This document shows positions 27,738 to 35,972 of a DNA stretch of 64,000 nucleotides, piece after piece. The notes under the pieces are model-generated. The model was not told the DNA's origin. It was given only the letters and a program-made list of their open reading frames with translations, and ran no database searches. The DNA comes from Bordetella genomosp. 7 (GTDB taxonomy: Bacteria > Pseudomonadota > Gammaproteobacteria > Burkholderiales > Burkholderiaceae_B): NCBI RefSeq assembly GCF_002261265.1, contig NZ_NEVK01000008.1, positions 310,001 through 374,000 on the forward strand, in the 5' to 3' direction. The position numbers and the translations under genes were made by a program. The stretch's first letter is position 1. Every line of letters starts with the position of its first letter.

Positions 27738-28646
27738 ATGCCGCTGCCCACCCGCGTCAAGATCGTCGAGGTTTCGCCCCGCGACGGCCTGCAGAACGAA
27801 AAAGAGATCATCCCCACCGATATCAAGGTGGAACTTGTCGACCGCCTCACTGCTGCGGGGTTTCCCAATGTCGAGGCCACCTCGTTCGTATCGCCCAAGT
27901 GGGTACCGCAAATGGCGGACGCCGCCGATGTCATGGCGCGCATCCAGCGCAAGCCTGGCGTGATTTATTCGGTGCTCACGCCCAACCTGAAAGGCTTCGA
28001 GGGCGCCCTGGCAGCCAAGGCCGACGAAGTAGTGATCTTCGGCGCGGCCAGCGAAGCGTTTTCGCAGAAGAACATCAACTGTTCCATCGCCGAGTCGATC
28101 GCGCGCTTCGAGCCCGTGGCCCAGGCCGCCCGCGATGCCGGACTGCGGCTGCGCGGCAGCATCAGTTGCTCGCTGGGATGCCCCTACCAGGGCGAAGTGC
28201 CGGTGTCGGCGGTAGTAGACGTGGCGCGCCGCTACGTGGCGCTGGGATGCGATGAAATCGATGTGGCCGACACCATCGGCGTGGGCACGCCGCAACGCGT
28301 GCGCGAAGTCATGGACGCGGTAACGCAGGTGGTCGACCCCGGCCGCGTGGCCGGCCATTTCCATGACACCTATGGGCAGGCCCTGGCCAACATCCTGGCC
28401 GCGCTCGAAGCCGGCGTCAGCATCTTCCACACCTCGGTCGCCGGGCTGGGCGGCTGCCCGTATGCCAAGGGCGCCACCGGCAACGTGGCCACCGAAGACG
28501 TGCTGTACATGCTGCGCGGCATGGGGATCGAAACCGGCATTGATTTCGACGCGGTGGTCGACATAGGCCAATGGATGTCGGCCCACCTCAGCCGCAAGAG
28601 CGGCAGCCGCGCCGGCAACGCCATAGCCGCCAAGCGCGCGGCCTGA
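27738..28646 (+). CDS. mvaB: Hydroxymethylglutaryl-CoA lyase
   Basis: Cleaves HMG-CoA to acetyl-CoA and acetoacetate, the last step of leucine catabolism. 302 residues with VEVSPRDGLQNEK at the N-terminus, metal-binding HFHDTYGQALAN and the active-site signature SVAGLGGCPYAKGATGN with the catalytic Cys. A good AGGAAGA ribosome site precedes the ATG. The rest of the leucine pathway is not in the window. Confidence 0.95.
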   Translation: MPLPTRVKIVEVSPRDGLQNEKEIIPTDIKVELVDRLTAAGFPNVEATSFVSPKWVPQMADAADVMARIQRKPGVIYSVLTPNLKGFEGALAAKADEVVIFGAASEAFSQKNINCSIAESIARFEPVAQAARDAGLRLRGSISCSLGCPYQGEVPVSAVVDVARRYVALGCDEIDVADTIGVGTPQRVREVMDAVTQVVDPGRVAGHFHDTYGQALANILAALEAGVSIFHTSVAGLGGCPYAKGATGNVATEDVLYMLRGMGIETGIDFDAVVDIGQWMSAHLSRKSGSRAGNAIAAKRAA

Positions 28647-28669
28647 CCGCAACGCCGGAACCCTGACAG

Positions 28670-29146
28670 ATGAGTTCGCTCTACGCTGCCCCTACCGCCG
28701 AAGAACGCGAAGCCCTGCTGCGCGAAATCGGCCCGCTGCCCCTGTCAGGCCAGGCCTGGCCCGACTGGGTACGCATCCTGGCCTGGATCATCCTGGCCAT
28801 CATCGGGGTGCAGATTGTGTCCTCGGCCATCCGCCTGCCGCCTGGGCAGGTCAACACCGTGCTGGCCCTGACGGTTGCGCTGTGCTTCCTGGGCCTGACG
28901 CTGGTGTCGTGGCACATGCAAAGGTCTGTCACCACCATCGACGAAACCGGCCTGCGCCAGACCTGGATCACCCGGCGTGAGGTCGCCTGGCAGGATATTC
29001 ACTTTGCCAAGTTCGTGCCCCTGCTGTTCTCGAAGCGGCTGGTCGTGTTCACGCAGCGCGGCCGCCCGGTCGTATTTCAGGGCGGAACCCGCGAACTACA
29101 GATCGCGTTCGCGAAAATCTCGCTGTTGTACCGCCGCAAGCGCTAG
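28670..29146 (+). CDS. Two-helix membrane protein with a PH-like tail, unknown function
   Basis: 158 residues. Two hydrophobic helices (about 33–57 and 65–82) form a hairpin. They are followed by a cytoplasmic basic domain with a strand pattern VTTIDETGLRQTW…EVAWQDIHFAK that resembles bacterial PH-like domains. It lies 23 bases after mvaB, probably in one transcript, and converges with the aminotransferase gene. No catalytic motif is seen. Confidence 0.6.
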   Translation: MSSLYAAPTAEEREALLREIGPLPLSGQAWPDWVRILAWIILAIIGVQIVSSAIRLPPGQVNTVLALTVALCFLGLTLVSWHMQRSVTTIDETGLRQTWITRREVAWQDIHFAKFVPLLFSKRLVVFTQRGRPVVFQGGTRELQIAFAKISLLYRRKR

Positions 29147-29163
29147 GGGCTGGCGCGGCGGCT

Positions 29164-30405
29164 TCAGGCCGCCAGCGACACCGATACCGGCGCGTTGGCT
29201 TCGCAAGCGTCGAGCGCCCGCGCCAGGCGCTCGATGCCCTGTGCGATCAGGCTTTCGTTCATGGTGGCAAACGACAGGCGCATGGCGTGCGGGTCGGCCT
29301 GCGCGGGGTCGGCGTAAAACGCCTTGCCCGGCACATATACCACCCCTTGCTCGATGGCGTACGGCAGCAGGCGGGTGGCATCGGCCTGGCCATTCAGGCG
29401 TGCCCAGAAGAACATGCCGCCTTCGGGCTTGATGAACGTCACGCGGCCGTCCAGGTGCTTGTGCAATGCCTGCGCCAGCGCATCACAGCGCAGGCCATAG
29501 GCTGCACGGATGCGCGGCACATGCTCGTGGTAACGGCCGTTGGCCAGGTACTGCGCCACGATTTCCTGCACCCAGGCCGACGAGGCCATGTCGTCGGCAG
29601 CCTTGGCCCCGACGCAACGACGCCGCACTTCGGCCGGCGCCACCAGCCAGCCGATGCGCAGCGACGGCGCCATGGTCTTGGACATGGTCGAGATATACAC
29701 GGCCCATTGCCGCGCCTGGCCGTCGGCCAGCGCGGCAATGGGCGGGACGTGTTCACCGGCAAAGCGCAGCTCGCCATAGGGGTCGTCTTCCACGATCAGG
29801 AACTGGTGCTTGACGGCCAGTTCGAGCAGCCGCAGGCGCCGCTCGCGGCTGATCGTGGCGCCGCAGGGATTGGAAAACGAGGCCACCACGCATACCATCT
29901 TGGGCCTGATGCGCCCGGCCATTTCGTCGAGCTGTTCCAGGTCGATACCCTGCGGACCGGACGCGACGGGATGCACGGTGGCGCCGGTATAGCGCAGCGC
30001 CTGCACCGAATTGGGAAACGCCGGGCTTTCGATAAAAGCGTGGTCGCCCGGCTGCAACATGACGCGGCTGACCAGCGCCAGCGCCTGTTGCGACCCCCCG
30101 GTCACGGCCAGCTCGGTGCCGGGATCGCAGACGACCCCGCGTTCGGCGCTCAGGCGCGCCAACTCGTTCTTCAGGCTGGCTTGCCCATCGATGTCGGAAT
30201 ACTGCAGGCAGCCGCCCAGTCGGGCCAGCACCTGGGTGGATGCGATGGTGAGGCCTTCTACGTCGAACAGTTCCTGGGCCGGATAGCCGCCCGCCATGGA
30301 AATGCTGCCGGGGCGCATGGCATACGCCATTAACGAGCGGATGGGAGAAGCGGCGGGGGTCTGGAAAGGCGCCGCGAAGGCGTAGCTGGGTGCTGCGAAA
30401 GACAT
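29164..30405 (-). CDS. PLP-dependent class I/II aminotransferase (2-aminoadipate/aromatic type)
   Basis: Fold-type I aminotransferase, 413 residues from the ATG at 30405 (MSFAAPSYAF); an ATG at 30438 is possible. Landmarks: SISMAGGYPAQELFD, the cofactor-binding SFSNPCGATIS, Asp/Tyr in IVEDDPYGELRF, and the Schiff-base lysine in STMSKTMAPSLRIGW. This matches the LysN/PLP aminotransferase group related to MocR regulators but without a GntR domain. Substrate unclear (aminoadipate, branched or aromatic amino acids). Confidence 0.85.
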   Translation of the reverse strand: MSFAAPSYAFAAPFQTPAASPIRSLMAYAMRPGSISMAGGYPAQELFDVEGLTIASTQVLARLGGCLQYSDIDGQASLKNELARLSAERGVVCDPGTELAVTGGSQQALALVSRVMLQPGDHAFIESPAFPNSVQALRYTGATVHPVASGPQGIDLEQLDEMAGRIRPKMVCVVASFSNPCGATISRERRLRLLELAVKHQFLIVEDDPYGELRFAGEHVPPIAALADGQARQWAVYISTMSKTMAPSLRIGWLVAPAEVRRRCVGAKAADDMASSAWVQEIVAQYLANGRYHEHVPRIRAAYGLRCDALAQALHKHLDGRVTFIKPEGGMFFWARLNGQADATRLLPYAIEQGVVYVPGKAFYADPAQADPHAMRLSFATMNESLIAQGIERLARALDACEANAPVSVSLAA

Positions 30406-30606
30406 GGTTTGGGCTGGGCCGGCAAGAATGACGGGCATCGGCGCGGCGCCTGGCCGCGAGACGGCAGATAAGCTGCAACAATTGGCAAATGCCAGCTGAT
30501 TCTATGGCCGCCCCCAAGGCGGGTCAATGCGCGCGCGCGGCGGCAGACGTGCTGCGCGGGCGGCGCGCGATAATCATGAGGTTTTTGTGTGATATCCCCC
30601 ACAAGC

Positions 30607-31326
30607 ATGCATTCTGAAGACACAATGGCCGCCCGCGTGGCGCAGGTGCGGCAGCGCATCGATGCCGCCTGCGCCCGGGCGGGCCGGCCGGCGGGAAGCG
30701 TGGCGCTGTTGCCGGTCAGCAAGACGTTCCCCCCGCAGGCTGTACGCGAAGCCGCCGCCCTGGGCCTGCGCCGGTTCGGCGAAAACAAAACCCAGGAAAT
30801 CCGCCAGAAGGCGCCGGAACTGGCCGACCTGGATATTCAATGGGTCATGATCGGCCATTTGCAGACCAACAAGGCCAAAGACGCCGCGCGCGACGCCGCC
30901 GAGGTTCAGTCGCTTGACCGCCTGGACCTGGCGCACGCGCTGCAGCGGCGGCTGGAGGCGGCCGGCCGGCAACTTGACGTGCTGGTGCAGGTGAAGACCT
31001 CGCCCGAACCGTCCAAGCATGGCCTGCCGCCCGAAGAAGCGCCGGCTTTCCTGCGCACGTTGGCCAGCGAATGCCCCGCCCTGCGGGTACGGGGCCTGAT
31101 GACCATGGCAGTGCAGTCCGACGATGCGCAAGCGGTACGCGCCTGCTTTCGCGCGCTGCGGATGCTGCAGGAGCAGCTGCGCCAGGAGGCGATCTCGGGC
31201 GTGGAGCTCGACCGCCTGTCGATGGGCATGAGCGGCGATTTCGAGATCGCCATCGAAGAAGGCGCCACCGAAGTGCGCATCGGCAGCGCGATATTCGGTG
31301 CGCGTAACTACGGGCAGGCCGGCTGA
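30607..31326 (+). CDS. YggS/PLPBP-type pyridoxal phosphate homeostasis protein
   Basis: PLP-binding alanine-racemase-like barrel without racemase activity; buffers PLP and affects amino-acid pools. 239 residues from the ATG at 30607. PLP-lysine motif LLPVSKTFPP, FGENKTQEIRQK, WVMIGHLQTNKAKD, and the C-terminal phosphate-binding LSMGMSGDFEIAIEEGATEVRIGSAIFG region (read in two halves, SMGMSGDFE and VRIGSAIFG). A GTG at 30589 is in frame, but the ATG is preferred. Confidence 0.93.
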   Translation: MHSEDTMAARVAQVRQRIDAACARAGRPAGSVALLPVSKTFPPQAVREAAALGLRRFGENKTQEIRQKAPELADLDIQWVMIGHLQTNKAKDAARDAAEVQSLDRLDLAHALQRRLEAAGRQLDVLVQVKTSPEPSKHGLPPEEAPAFLRTLASECPALRVRGLMTMAVQSDDAQAVRACFRALRMLQEQLRQEAISGVELDRLSMGMSGDFEIAIEEGATEVRIGSAIFGARNYGQAG

Positions 31327-31333
31327 AACCCGC

Positions 31334-31354
31334 GCGCCCGGCGCCAGCGGGCGC
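31334..31354 (+). terminator. GC-rich hairpin after yggS
   Basis: GCGCCCG and CGGGCGC form a perfect 7-base stem around a 7-base loop, starting eight bases after the stop codon. A wider AACCCG/CGGGTT pair encloses it. No T-run follows, so intrinsic termination is uncertain. Confidence 0.4.
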
Positions 31355-31400
31355 TGACGCTCGGGTTGCGGTGCTGCCGCGGTATCTTGTGGACGGAAGT

Positions 31401-31536
31401 GGTGTCAGGCACCCTGCGGGAGCCAGACACCTGAGCTCGCGAGACGCCTGAGCCAGCAAGACGCCTGAGCCAGCGGGAGCCAGACGCCCGCGGGCACCTG
31501 GAAAGGGGGTGTCAGGCTCCGCAGGTGCCTGACACC
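31401..31536. repeat. Degenerate palindromic repeats of the GGTGTC(T/A)G family
   Basis: Between the converging yggS and copper-chaperone genes. One hairpin is 31401–31431 (GGTGTCAGGC…GCCAGACACC, one mismatch). A second, perfect 10-base stem is 31508–31536 (GGTGTCAGGC/GCCTGACACC). Between them short direct repeats of GACGCCTGAGCCAGC occur. These are diverged relatives of the palindromes at 24762–24867 and 46531–47033. Confidence 0.8.
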
Positions 31537-31559
31537 GATGCGCCCGCACGGCGGGCGTG

Positions 31560-32051
31560 TTAATGCTTCATGTGTCCGCCATGGTGCTGCATGCCGGCGT
31601 TGTGGCCGATGGGCTTGACCTTGAACTTGACGGCCACTTGGCCGGCGTTCTGGAACGTCAGGGTGGCGGGAACCTCGGCGCCTTCGGCAAAGGGCTGCTT
31701 CAGCTTCAGGAACATCACGTGGTAGCCGCCCGGGGCCAGCTTGACTTCGCCGTCGGCCGGCACGGCAATGCCGTCGGGCAGGTGGCGCATGCGCGCCACG
31801 CCGTTTTCGGTTTCGACGGTGTGCAGCTCGATGCGTTCGGCCGCGTCCGACGTCACCGACACCAGGCGATCGGCCGTCTTGGCATCGTTGTCGATTTCCA
31901 TGTATCCGGCTCCGTTGACCTGCCCCGGAGCGCTGGCACGCACCCACAAGTCGTCGATCTCGATCTCGCCAACCTTGTAGTCGCCGGCCCAGGCCGAGGT
32001 GGCCGCGCACAGACCCAGCGCCGCGACAAACGCCCATTGACGGATTTTCAT
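31560..32051 (-). CDS. Periplasmic copper chaperone PCu(A)C
   Basis: 163-residue periplasmic protein from the ATG at 32051, chosen because GGAGGT lies seven bases before it; the open frame begins three codons earlier at a GTG. Signal peptide MKIRQWAFVAALGLCAATSA, cleaved after AWA. The DUF461/PCu(A)C pattern of Met/His ligands is visible: IELHTVE, GVARMRHLP, and GGYHVMFL. The His/Met-rich tail (GMQHHGGHMKH) adds metal sites. Family members deliver Cu(I) to the CuA centre of cytochrome oxidase. No oxidase genes are nearby. Confidence 0.9.
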   Translation of the reverse strand: MKIRQWAFVAALGLCAATSAWAGDYKVGEIEIDDLWVRASAPGQVNGAGYMEIDNDAKTADRLVSVTSDAAERIELHTVETENGVARMRHLPDGIAVPADGEVKLAPGGYHVMFLKLKQPFAEGAEVPATLTFQNAGQVAVKFKVKPIGHNAGMQHHGGHMKH

Positions 32052-32095
32052 GTAAGGCACCTCCGATACTGCCGGCCCGCATCCGCGCCGGCGGG

Positions 32096-32995
32096 TTAAC
32101 GCCGCCGGACCAGGCTGCCGGCGGCCGCCAAGACCGACCGGGTCAAGGCTTCCATAGCCTGCGAGTTTACCCGCCAGTGCTGCCAGTACAGCGGCACGTC
32201 TTCGGTGGCGCGCGCCCGCAGCGGCACCAGGCGGCCGGAATCCAGTTCATGCTTGATCAGCGGCAAAGGGTTCATGGTCCAGCCCAGGCCGTCCAACGTC
32301 GCTTGCACGAAGGCCCGTGACGACGGCAACCACCACACCGGCGGCTGCCACGGCTGGTCGCCCATGACCTTGCGCGCAAAACGCGCCTGCAGTGCGTCTT
32401 TGCGATTGAAGACCAGCACCGGGGCGCTGGCCAGCGTGCGGGCGCTGACGCCCTGCGAAAAATAGCGCGCATGGAATTGCGGCGTGCAGGTCGCGACATA
32501 GCGCATGCTGCCCAGCGCGTGGATGCGACAACCCTGCACAGGGTCGCCCAGCGCCGTCACCGCGCCCAGCACCGAGCCGTTGCGCAGCAACGCCGCGGTG
32601 TGGTCCTGGTCTTCGGATTGCATATCCAGGGTGGCGCGGGTGCTCACGGCAAACAAGCGGGCTGCCTCCATGAACCAGGTTTCCAGACTGTCGTGGTTGA
32701 CGGCTACCGCAATGCTGGCGTGCGGCACATCTTCGCCCTGCAGCCCCAGGCGGTCCAGCGCATCGTGTTCAAGCAGCGCCGTCTGCTCTGCCAGTTGCAC
32801 CAGCACCTGGCCGTCCGCCGTGGCCACGGCCGGCACCGAGCGCTGCACCAGCAGGCGGCCCACACGGGCTTCAAGCGCCTTGATGCGCTGCGACACCGCC
32901 GAAGGCGTGACGTGCAGCGCGGCCGATGCCCGCTCGAAACTGCCTTCGCGCACTACGGCGGCCAACGCGCGCAGGCTGTCGTGGTCGAACTTCAT
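32096..32995 (-). CDS. argP: LysR-family regulator, ArgP-like
   Basis: 299-residue LysR regulator of the ArgP/IciA type: N-terminal helix-turn-helix (FERASAALHVTPSAVSQRIK) followed by a binding domain with ARTLASAPVLVFNRKDALQ. It is divergent from a LysE/ArgO-type exporter gene with a 122-base AT-rich gap, the classic argP–argO arrangement in which ArgP senses lysine/arginine and controls the exporter. Function is inferred from family and arrangement. Confidence 0.88.
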   Translation of the reverse strand: MKFDHDSLRALAAVVREGSFERASAALHVTPSAVSQRIKALEARVGRLLVQRSVPAVATADGQVLVQLAEQTALLEHDALDRLGLQGEDVPHASIAVAVNHDSLETWFMEAARLFAVSTRATLDMQSEDQDHTAALLRNGSVLGAVTALGDPVQGCRIHALGSMRYVATCTPQFHARYFSQGVSARTLASAPVLVFNRKDALQARFARKVMGDQPWQPPVWWLPSSRAFVQATLDGLGWTMNPLPLIKHELDSGRLVPLRARATEDVPLYWQHWRVNSQAMEALTRSVLAAAGSLVRRR

Positions 32996-33117
32996 GATTT
33001 AGTTTTACTTAATATGGTTAAACAAAATTAGCTTTATTTCACCATCAATACAAGCCAGAATTCAGTTCAAAGCCGCGGCAGGTCGCCGCGGCGCTGTTAT
33101 TTCGGGCCAGTGACTCC
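32996..33117. promoter_or_regulatory. AT-rich divergent region between argP-like and exporter genes
   Basis: 122 bases with an AT-rich core (33000–33045, including TTTTACTTAATATGGTTAAA) between divergent starts. It should contain the exporter promoter and the regulator binding site. A precise box assignment is not possible by eye. Confidence 0.5.
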
Positions 33118-33750
33118 ATGTTTAGCGTAGCGACTCTTCCCACTTTGCTGACCGCCTGGGCCAGTGGCACCGCCACCGGCCTGGGGCTGTTTGCAGTGGT
33201 GGGCGCCCAAAGCGCGTTTATTCTGCGCCAGGGCCTCATGCGCGCGCACCTGTTCAGCGTGCTGGCGCTGTGCGCCACGCTGGACGCGGTTTTCATCTTT
33301 GCCAGCGTATGGGGCCTGCAGGCGCTGGCAACGTGGTTCCCTTGGCTGACGCAGGCGATCCTTTGGTTTGGCGTCGCCTTCCTGGCCTGGTATGCCCTGC
33401 AATCGGCCCGCCGCGCGCTGCGGCCGCAAGGCGGCCTGGTGGCGGCGCGCGCGGCCGTGCCGTCGCGCCGGGCGGCGTTGCTGGGGGCTGCCGGCTTCAC
33501 GCTGCTCAATCCGCACTTCTGGCTCGACATCATGGTGGTGGGGTCGCTTGCCCACAGCTTCGACCAGGCCCGCCTGGCCTTTGCGGCCGGCGCGCTGACT
33601 GCCAGCCTGGTATGGCTGGCCGCCCTGGGCCTGGGTTCGCGGCTGCTCGCACCGTGGTTTGCCAACCCGCGCGCCTGGCGCGTGCTGGATGGCAGCATCG
33701 CCGTGATCATGGCCGCGCTGGCGCTGCGGCTGGCTTATAACGGGCTGTAG
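33118..33750 (+). CDS. argO: LysE/ArgO-family amino-acid exporter
   Basis: 210-residue inner-membrane exporter with about six hydrophobic segments. Family motifs: GLGLFAVVGAQSAFILRQG near the N-terminus and AAGFTLLNPHFWLDIMVVG (Asn-Pro-His) in the middle. Divergent from the ArgP-like regulator, so arginine/lysine export is the best guess. It is intact, unlike the LysE-family remnant at 8003–8504. Confidence 0.88.
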   Translation: MFSVATLPTLLTAWASGTATGLGLFAVVGAQSAFILRQGLMRAHLFSVLALCATLDAVFIFASVWGLQALATWFPWLTQAILWFGVAFLAWYALQSARRALRPQGGLVAARAAVPSRRAALLGAAGFTLLNPHFWLDIMVVGSLAHSFDQARLAFAAGALTASLVWLAALGLGSRLLAPWFANPRAWRVLDGSIAVIMAALALRLAYNGL

Positions 33751-33764
33751 GCTGGCGCCGCGCG

Positions 33765-35030
33765 CTATTCGTACGAACGTACGTCGTCGATGACTTTACC
33801 GTCGTTGGGCAGTGTGCCGGGCAGCGCCCATTGCACATCGGCGCGCAGTTTGGTGATGTCGCGCACCGATTCCGCGACGCGGCGCGCCAGCGCTTCCGAT
33901 TGCTCGGACGATTCCGCCTGCAGCATCATGCGGTCGGAGCCTGTTTCCCCGCTTACCACCAGGCGCGCGCGCGTGATTTCGGGGTGACGGGCCAGCACTT
34001 CGGCAACCTGCGACGGATGCACGAACATGCCGCGCACCTTGGTGGTCTGGTCGGCGCGCCCCACCCAGCCCTTGATGCGGATGTTGGTGCGCCCGCAGGG
34101 CGACAGCCCCGGCAGGATCGCCGACAAGTCGCCGGTGCCGAACCGCACCAGCGGGTAGTCTGGATTGAGGGTGGTGACCACCACTTCACCGACTTCGCCG
34201 TCGGGCACCGGTATCCCCGTGCCGGGCCGCACAATCTCCAGGACGATATCTTCTCCTACCACCAGGCCTTCGCGGGCCTCGGTTTCGAACGCAATCATGC
34301 CCAGGTCGGCGCTGCCGTAGGCCTGGTAGCCCTCGATGCCGCGCGCGGCCAGCCAGTCGCGCAGCGACGGCGGAAAGGCCTCGCCCGACACCAGCGCGCG
34401 TCGCAACGACGGCAAGGGCACACCCATTTCGTCGGCCTTTTCCAGAATGATCTTCAGAAAGCTGGGCGTGCCGGTGTAGCCGCTGGGCGCCAGGTCGGCA
34501 ATTGCCCGCACTTGCTGTTCGGTCTGCCCCGTGCCGCCCGGGAACACCGCGCAGCCCACTGCATGCGCGGCCGTCTCCATCATCGACCCGGCCGGCGTGA
34601 AATGGTACGAAAAGCAGTTGTACGCCAGTTCGCCGGGCCGGAAACCCGCCGCATACAGGGCCCGGGCAAAACGCCAGTAGTCGGCGCGCCCGCTTTCGGG
34701 TTCGTAGATGGGCCCCGGCGATGCAAATACGCGCACGGCCTGGCCCCACCCTATGCTGGAAAATCCGCCAAACGCCTTCGCGGCGCCCGCCGGGCCGCTG
34801 CCGGCGCGGCTGCGCTGCTGCCGTTCGAGCAGTTCGTGCTTGCGCAGCACCGGCAGATCGGCCAGCGCCTGGCGAGAATTCACACTGCGCGGGTCAATGC
34901 CGCGCAGCTGTTCCGCAATGGCCGGGGCGCCGGCCATCGCGCGTTCGATCGCCGCGGGCAGCGCCGCCATCAGATCGCGTTCGCGCTGTTCAGGGGCGCG
35001 GGTTTCCAGTGCATCAAAAAACGCAGGCAT
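33765..35030 (-). CDS. PaaK-like AMP-forming CoA ligase, atypical
   Basis: 421-residue adenylate-forming enzyme resembling phenylacetate-CoA ligase. Visible: SGYTGTPSFLKIILEKA, ALVSGEAFPPSLRDWL, YGSADLGMIAFE, VVTTLNPDYPLVRFGTGDL, and the hinge/C-terminal domain with IKGWVGRADQTTKVRGMFVH. The usual P-loop (SSGTTGKP type) is not seen at its expected place, where the chain reads GGFSSIGWGQAVRVFAS. Last gene of the Liv-type transporter operon, so it probably activates the imported acid. The substrate is unknown. Confidence 0.8.
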   Translation of the reverse strand: MPAFFDALETRAPEQRERDLMAALPAAIERAMAGAPAIAEQLRGIDPRSVNSRQALADLPVLRKHELLERQQRSRAGSGPAGAAKAFGGFSSIGWGQAVRVFASPGPIYEPESGRADYWRFARALYAAGFRPGELAYNCFSYHFTPAGSMMETAAHAVGCAVFPGGTGQTEQQVRAIADLAPSGYTGTPSFLKIILEKADEMGVPLPSLRRALVSGEAFPPSLRDWLAARGIEGYQAYGSADLGMIAFETEAREGLVVGEDIVLEIVRPGTGIPVPDGEVGEVVVTTLNPDYPLVRFGTGDLSAILPGLSPCGRTNIRIKGWVGRADQTTKVRGMFVHPSQVAEVLARHPEITRARLVVSGETGSDRMMLQAESSEQSEALARRVAESVRDITKLRADVQWALPGTLPNDGKVIDDVRSYE

Positions 35031-35086
35031 GAGATCGCACTCTTCGGGGTACCGGGTGGGACGGAGCCTTCATCACTACGGGCCGC

Positions 35087-35917
35087 TCAGGCCAGCCAGC
35101 GCTTGCGGCGCCGGTAGAACTTGTTGTCGCGGAAACTCTTGCGCTCGCCGCTGGATATGCCCAGGTAGAACTCTTTGACGTCTTCGTTGCGCGCCAGGTC
35201 AGCGGCGGCCCCGTCCATCATGACGCGCCCGTTCTCCAGGATATAACCGTAGTCGGCATAGCGCAGCGCGATATTGGTGTTCTGTTCCGCAAGCAGGAAG
35301 CTGACCCGCTCGCGCTGGTTCAGGTCGCGCACGATCTCGAAAATTTCCTCGACGATCTGCGGCGCCAGGCCCATGGACGGCTCATCGAGCAGGATCATAT
35401 TGGGGTTGGCCATCAACGCCCGGCCGATGGCCGTCATCTGCTGTTCGCCGCCCGAGGTATAGCCGGCCTGGCTGGTGCGCCGCTGCTTCAGCCTGGGAAA
35501 ATACTGGTACACGCGGTCCAGGGCAGCGGCCATATCACCGCGGCTCAGGTTGCGCGTATAGGCGCCCGTGAGCAGGTTTTCTTCGATCGTCAGGTGGGCA
35601 AAGCAATGCCGCCCTTCCATGACCTGCACCACGCCGCGCTTGACCAGTTCGGCGGGCGACAGCTTTTCGATGCGCTGGCCCCGGTACTCGATGTAGCCCT
35701 TGGTCACGTCGCCGCGCTCGCCCTTGAGCAGGTTGGATACGGCCCGCAAGGTGGTGGTCTTGCCCGCGCCGTTCGCGCCCAGCAGCGCCACGATGCGCCC
35801 CTCGGGCACTTGCAGCGACACCCCTTTCAGCACCAGGATGACGTGGTTGTAGATGACTTCGATGCCGTTGACGTCGAGCAGCATGTTGACGGGTTCGGCG
35901 GCGGTTGCAGCGGTCAT
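35087..35917 (-). CDS. livF: Branched-chain-type ABC transporter ATPase LivF
   Basis: 276 residues from the ATG at 35917 (an AGGA ribosome site precedes it); the open frame extends 18 codons upstream into the gap. Walker A LLGANGAGKTTTLR, signature TSGGEQQMTAIGRAL, Walker B MILLDEPSMGLAP, all typical of LivF. The C-terminal tail (about 25 residues, very basic: RKSFRDNKFYRRRKRW) is longer than in E. coli LivF. It pairs with LivG encoded in the same operon. Confidence 0.92.
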   Translation of the reverse strand: MTAATAAEPVNMLLDVNGIEVIYNHVILVLKGVSLQVPEGRIVALLGANGAGKTTTLRAVSNLLKGERGDVTKGYIEYRGQRIEKLSPAELVKRGVVQVMEGRHCFAHLTIEENLLTGAYTRNLSRGDMAAALDRVYQYFPRLKQRRTSQAGYTSGGEQQMTAIGRALMANPNMILLDEPSMGLAPQIVEEIFEIVRDLNQRERVSFLLAEQNTNIALRYADYGYILENGRVMMDGAAADLARNEDVKEFYLGISSGERKSFRDNKFYRRRKRWLA

Positions 35918-35972
35918 GGCAATTCCTGCGCATGGGGGCCGCCGGCGCGCACGCGCCGGCGGCCGATTCACA

